Source: CAYSLA01 sp964431685
Lineage (GTDB): Bacteria; Armatimonadota; UBA5829
Assembly: GCA_964431685.1 (NCBI GenBank)
Contig: CAYSLA010000043.1
Span: forward strand, 1-23,534
Direction of reading: 5' to 3'
Length of the DNA stretch: 23,534 nucleotides
Shown here one piece after another: positions 22,271 to 23,534 of the stretch (its first letter is position 1; every line of letters starts with the position of its first letter). The translations under genes and the position numbers were made by a program. The notes under the pieces were generated by a model, which saw only the letters and a program-made list of their open reading frames with translations, had not been told where the DNA came from and made no database searches.

Positions 22271-23368
22271 CTACCAGCTTCCGGCCTTGTGCGCCGCAAT
22301 CGCCCCCAAGAGCGCATCCTGTCCGACGTCGCCAATCACTCGACACTCCCCAATACCCGTCGGCAGCGCCAGGTTGAGCCTGCCGCCAACGCTCTTCTTG
22401 TCCAGCAGCATAGCTTCGACGGCTTCGCTCGCATCCAATCCCGAAGGAAACTCCGAAGGCAACCCCAGCGCTGTTAATATATCTATCACAGCCCGTGCCG
22501 TCCCACAAGGAGCTATCATCAGCCTTTCAGCAAGTATGGATTCCGTGACCAAACCGATGGCCACTGCCTCGCCGTGCCTGATTCTGCCATATCCTACAAG
22601 AGTCTCAATAGCGTGCCCGACTGTGTGCCCACAATTCAGTATCGCTCGAACGCCCGACTCCCGTTCATCGGCCTGAACAACGTTCCTCTTTATCTCGGCC
22701 GACCGCCGGATAACGTGCTCCAGCGCCAAGCAGTCCCGAAGCAGAAGTCTTCGTGAATTGTCGAGCGCAAATCGGAACAAATCTTGATCGGAGATTATAC
22801 CATGTTTGGCGACCTCGGCCAAACCACAGCGCAACTCCCTGCCCGGGAGAGTTCGCAGCGTATTAATGTCTACCACTACCGCCCCAGGCTGGTAGAACGC
22901 GCCGACAAGGTTCTTTCCCTGAGGCAGATCCACACCCGTCTTGCCGCCCACGCTCGCGTCGACTTGTGCCAGCAGAGTCGTGGGCACCTGGAAAAAGTCG
23001 ACCCCGCGCATATAGGTTGCCGCGGCAAAACCGGCGATGTCACCGACTACTCCGCCCCCCAGGGCAATCAAAGCGCCCTTGCGGTCCATCTGCATTTGCG
23101 CGAGGGCATCGTAAACTCGCCTCACGCTGGCAAGAGTTTTGGAACGCTCTCCCGCTGGAAGAATGACCTGCTCAACCCGCACTCCCTGAAGCCGAAGACT
23201 TCCAGCCACTATTTCGCCGTAGTGCCGGAAAACTACTGAGTTCGACACCACCGCCGCGACCGTCGGCTTGCGCCGCCCGCAGACCACCTGCCCAATATCT
23301 CGCAGTAGACCATTCCCAATATGAATAACGTACGATCTGTCACCAAGGTTGACTTGAACATCTACCAT
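22271..23368 (-). CDS. aroB: 3-dehydroquinate synthase
   Basis: The 365-residue protein catalyses the second shikimate-pathway step, an NAD- and zinc-dependent cyclisation of DAHP. Motifs counted from ATG 23368 are LPAGERSKT (70-78), ALGGGVVGDIAGFAAATYMRG (102-122), QVPTTLLAQVDASVGGKTGVD (127-147), CGLAEVAKHGII (181-192) with zinc ligand Glu185, LNCGHTVGHAIE (244-255) with His248, and RHGEAVAIGL (264-273) with His265. The length is typical and all ligands are present. ATG 23368 fits the family N-terminus (VDVQVNLGDRSYVIHIGNG) but has no ribosome site. GTG 23398 has GAGGGG upstream but lies in the loop of a terminator hairpin. It heads the visible operon leading to the PASTA kinase. Confidence 0.95.
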   Translation of the reverse strand: MVDVQVNLGDRSYVIHIGNGLLRDIGQVVCGRRKPTVAAVVSNSVVFRHYGEIVAGSLRLQGVRVEQVILPAGERSKTLASVRRVYDALAQMQMDRKGALIALGGGVVGDIAGFAAATYMRGVDFFQVPTTLLAQVDASVGGKTGVDLPQGKNLVGAFYQPGAVVVDINTLRTLPGRELRCGLAEVAKHGIISDQDLFRFALDNSRRLLLRDCLALEHVIRRSAEIKRNVVQADERESGVRAILNCGHTVGHAIETLVGYGRIRHGEAVAIGLVTESILAERLMIAPCGTARAVIDILTALGLPSEFPSGLDASEAVEAMLLDKKSVGGRLNLALPTGIGECRVIGDVGQDALLGAIAAHKAGSW

Positions 23369-23379
23369 ATTATTGAGCC

Positions 23380-23408
23380 AAAAAGGGGATTGCGGCACGC
23401 AATCCCCT
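23380..23408 (-). terminator. Intrinsic terminator or attenuator directly upstream of aroB
   Basis: On the minus strand AGGGGATTGC and GCAATCCCCT form a perfect 10-bp stem (23408-23399 with 23393-23384) with the 5-base loop GTGCC, followed at once by a run of five T (23384-23380). This is a standard rho-independent terminator. It ends only 11 bases before ATG 23368 of aroB, so it either ends the upstream gene with aroB starting anew, or works as an attenuator for readthrough into aroB. Confidence 0.75.
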
Positions 23409-23481
23409 CAAGTTCCGATAACCATTCGCCATATTCACAAGCAGCACGGCATAGCCGCAAAGAACCGTCCCGAGCGCAGCA

Positions 23482-23534
23482 TCAATCCAAGTCTAATGCC
23501 ACCGCACCGGCACCGCCACCGTCATTCTGGAACG
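23482..23534 (-). CDS. Possible C-terminal end of an upstream gene
   Basis: At the right edge one minus-strand frame reads FQNDGGGAGAVALDLD and then TGA (23484-23482). A Gly/Ala-rich acidic tail before the terminator at 23380-23408 is plausible as the end of the gene upstream of aroB. The other two frames stop within the same 50 bases. The piece is too short to assign any function. Confidence 0.3.
   Translation of the reverse strand, partial: FQNDGGGAGAVALDLD

Overview
The window is a bacterial chromosome segment of moderately high GC from what looks like a metagenome-type assembly (two runs of exactly 100 N). Nothing in it is phage- or plasmid-like. The best, still tentative, taxonomic guess is a Terrabacteria-type lineage such as Armatimonadota. 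The reasons are a PASTA-domain Ser/Thr kinase next to rpe, a B. subtilis-like ribD-ribE-ribBA-ribH order, several uroporphyrinogen-decarboxylase-like (URO-D-like) paralogues mixed with Gfo/Idh/MocA dehydrogenases, and many short palindromic repeats. No marker gene here proves this.

Left half (about 1-12,100): all convincing genes are on the minus strand and form short accessory metabolic units. In transcription order they are: (i) dehydrogenase (12083-10944) then sugar isomerase/epimerase-type TIM barrel (10931-9936); (ii) membrane protein (9751-9020), ROK sugar kinase (9018-8047), URO-D-like protein (8078-7062); (iii) membrane metallophosphoesterase (6887-5769), Gfo/Idh/MocA dehydrogenase (5712-4693), URO-D-like protein (4666-3566), family-2 glycosyltransferase with an extra C-terminal domain (3454-2441); (iv) a lone URO-D-like protein with a near-consensus promoter (2124-1111); (v) a secreted Cys-rich protein cut by the left edge (754-1). 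Two of the three URO-D-like proteins keep an H-x-C plus distal Cys pattern like cobalamin methyltransferases of the MtaA/MtbA/CmuA type, and the third keeps only H-x-C. No corrinoid protein is encoded nearby. I read this half as carbohydrate or methylated-substrate catabolism of unknown substrate.

Middle: one plus-strand gene, an oligoendopeptidase F-type M3 peptidase (12402-14201), with a good sigma-70-type promoter and a leader that begins in a long inverted repeat. It converges on the right-hand operon across a tandem palindromic repeat whose assembly is broken by an N gap.

Right half (23,480-14,505, minus strand): a compact housekeeping operon, aroB, PASTA kinase, rpe, a small membrane protein, ribD (broken by the second N gap), ribE, ribBA, ribH, an HtrA-type protease and a YfcE/MJ0936-type phosphodiesterase. 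Many stop/start overlaps (ATGA, GTGA) indicate translational coupling. Rpe interconverts ribulose-5-phosphate, the substrate of the RibB half of RibBA, so pentose supply and riboflavin synthesis are linked. No FMN riboswitch was recognised. An intrinsic terminator or attenuator hairpin sits directly in front of aroB. GTG and TTG start codons are unusually frequent.

The features most worth following up are the URO-D-like/dehydrogenase/kinase clusters without a corrinoid protein, the altered catalytic loop of the PASTA kinase, the terminator at the aroB start, a MITE-like element with an apparent 9-bp target duplication at 20317-20457, and two other palindromic element families.
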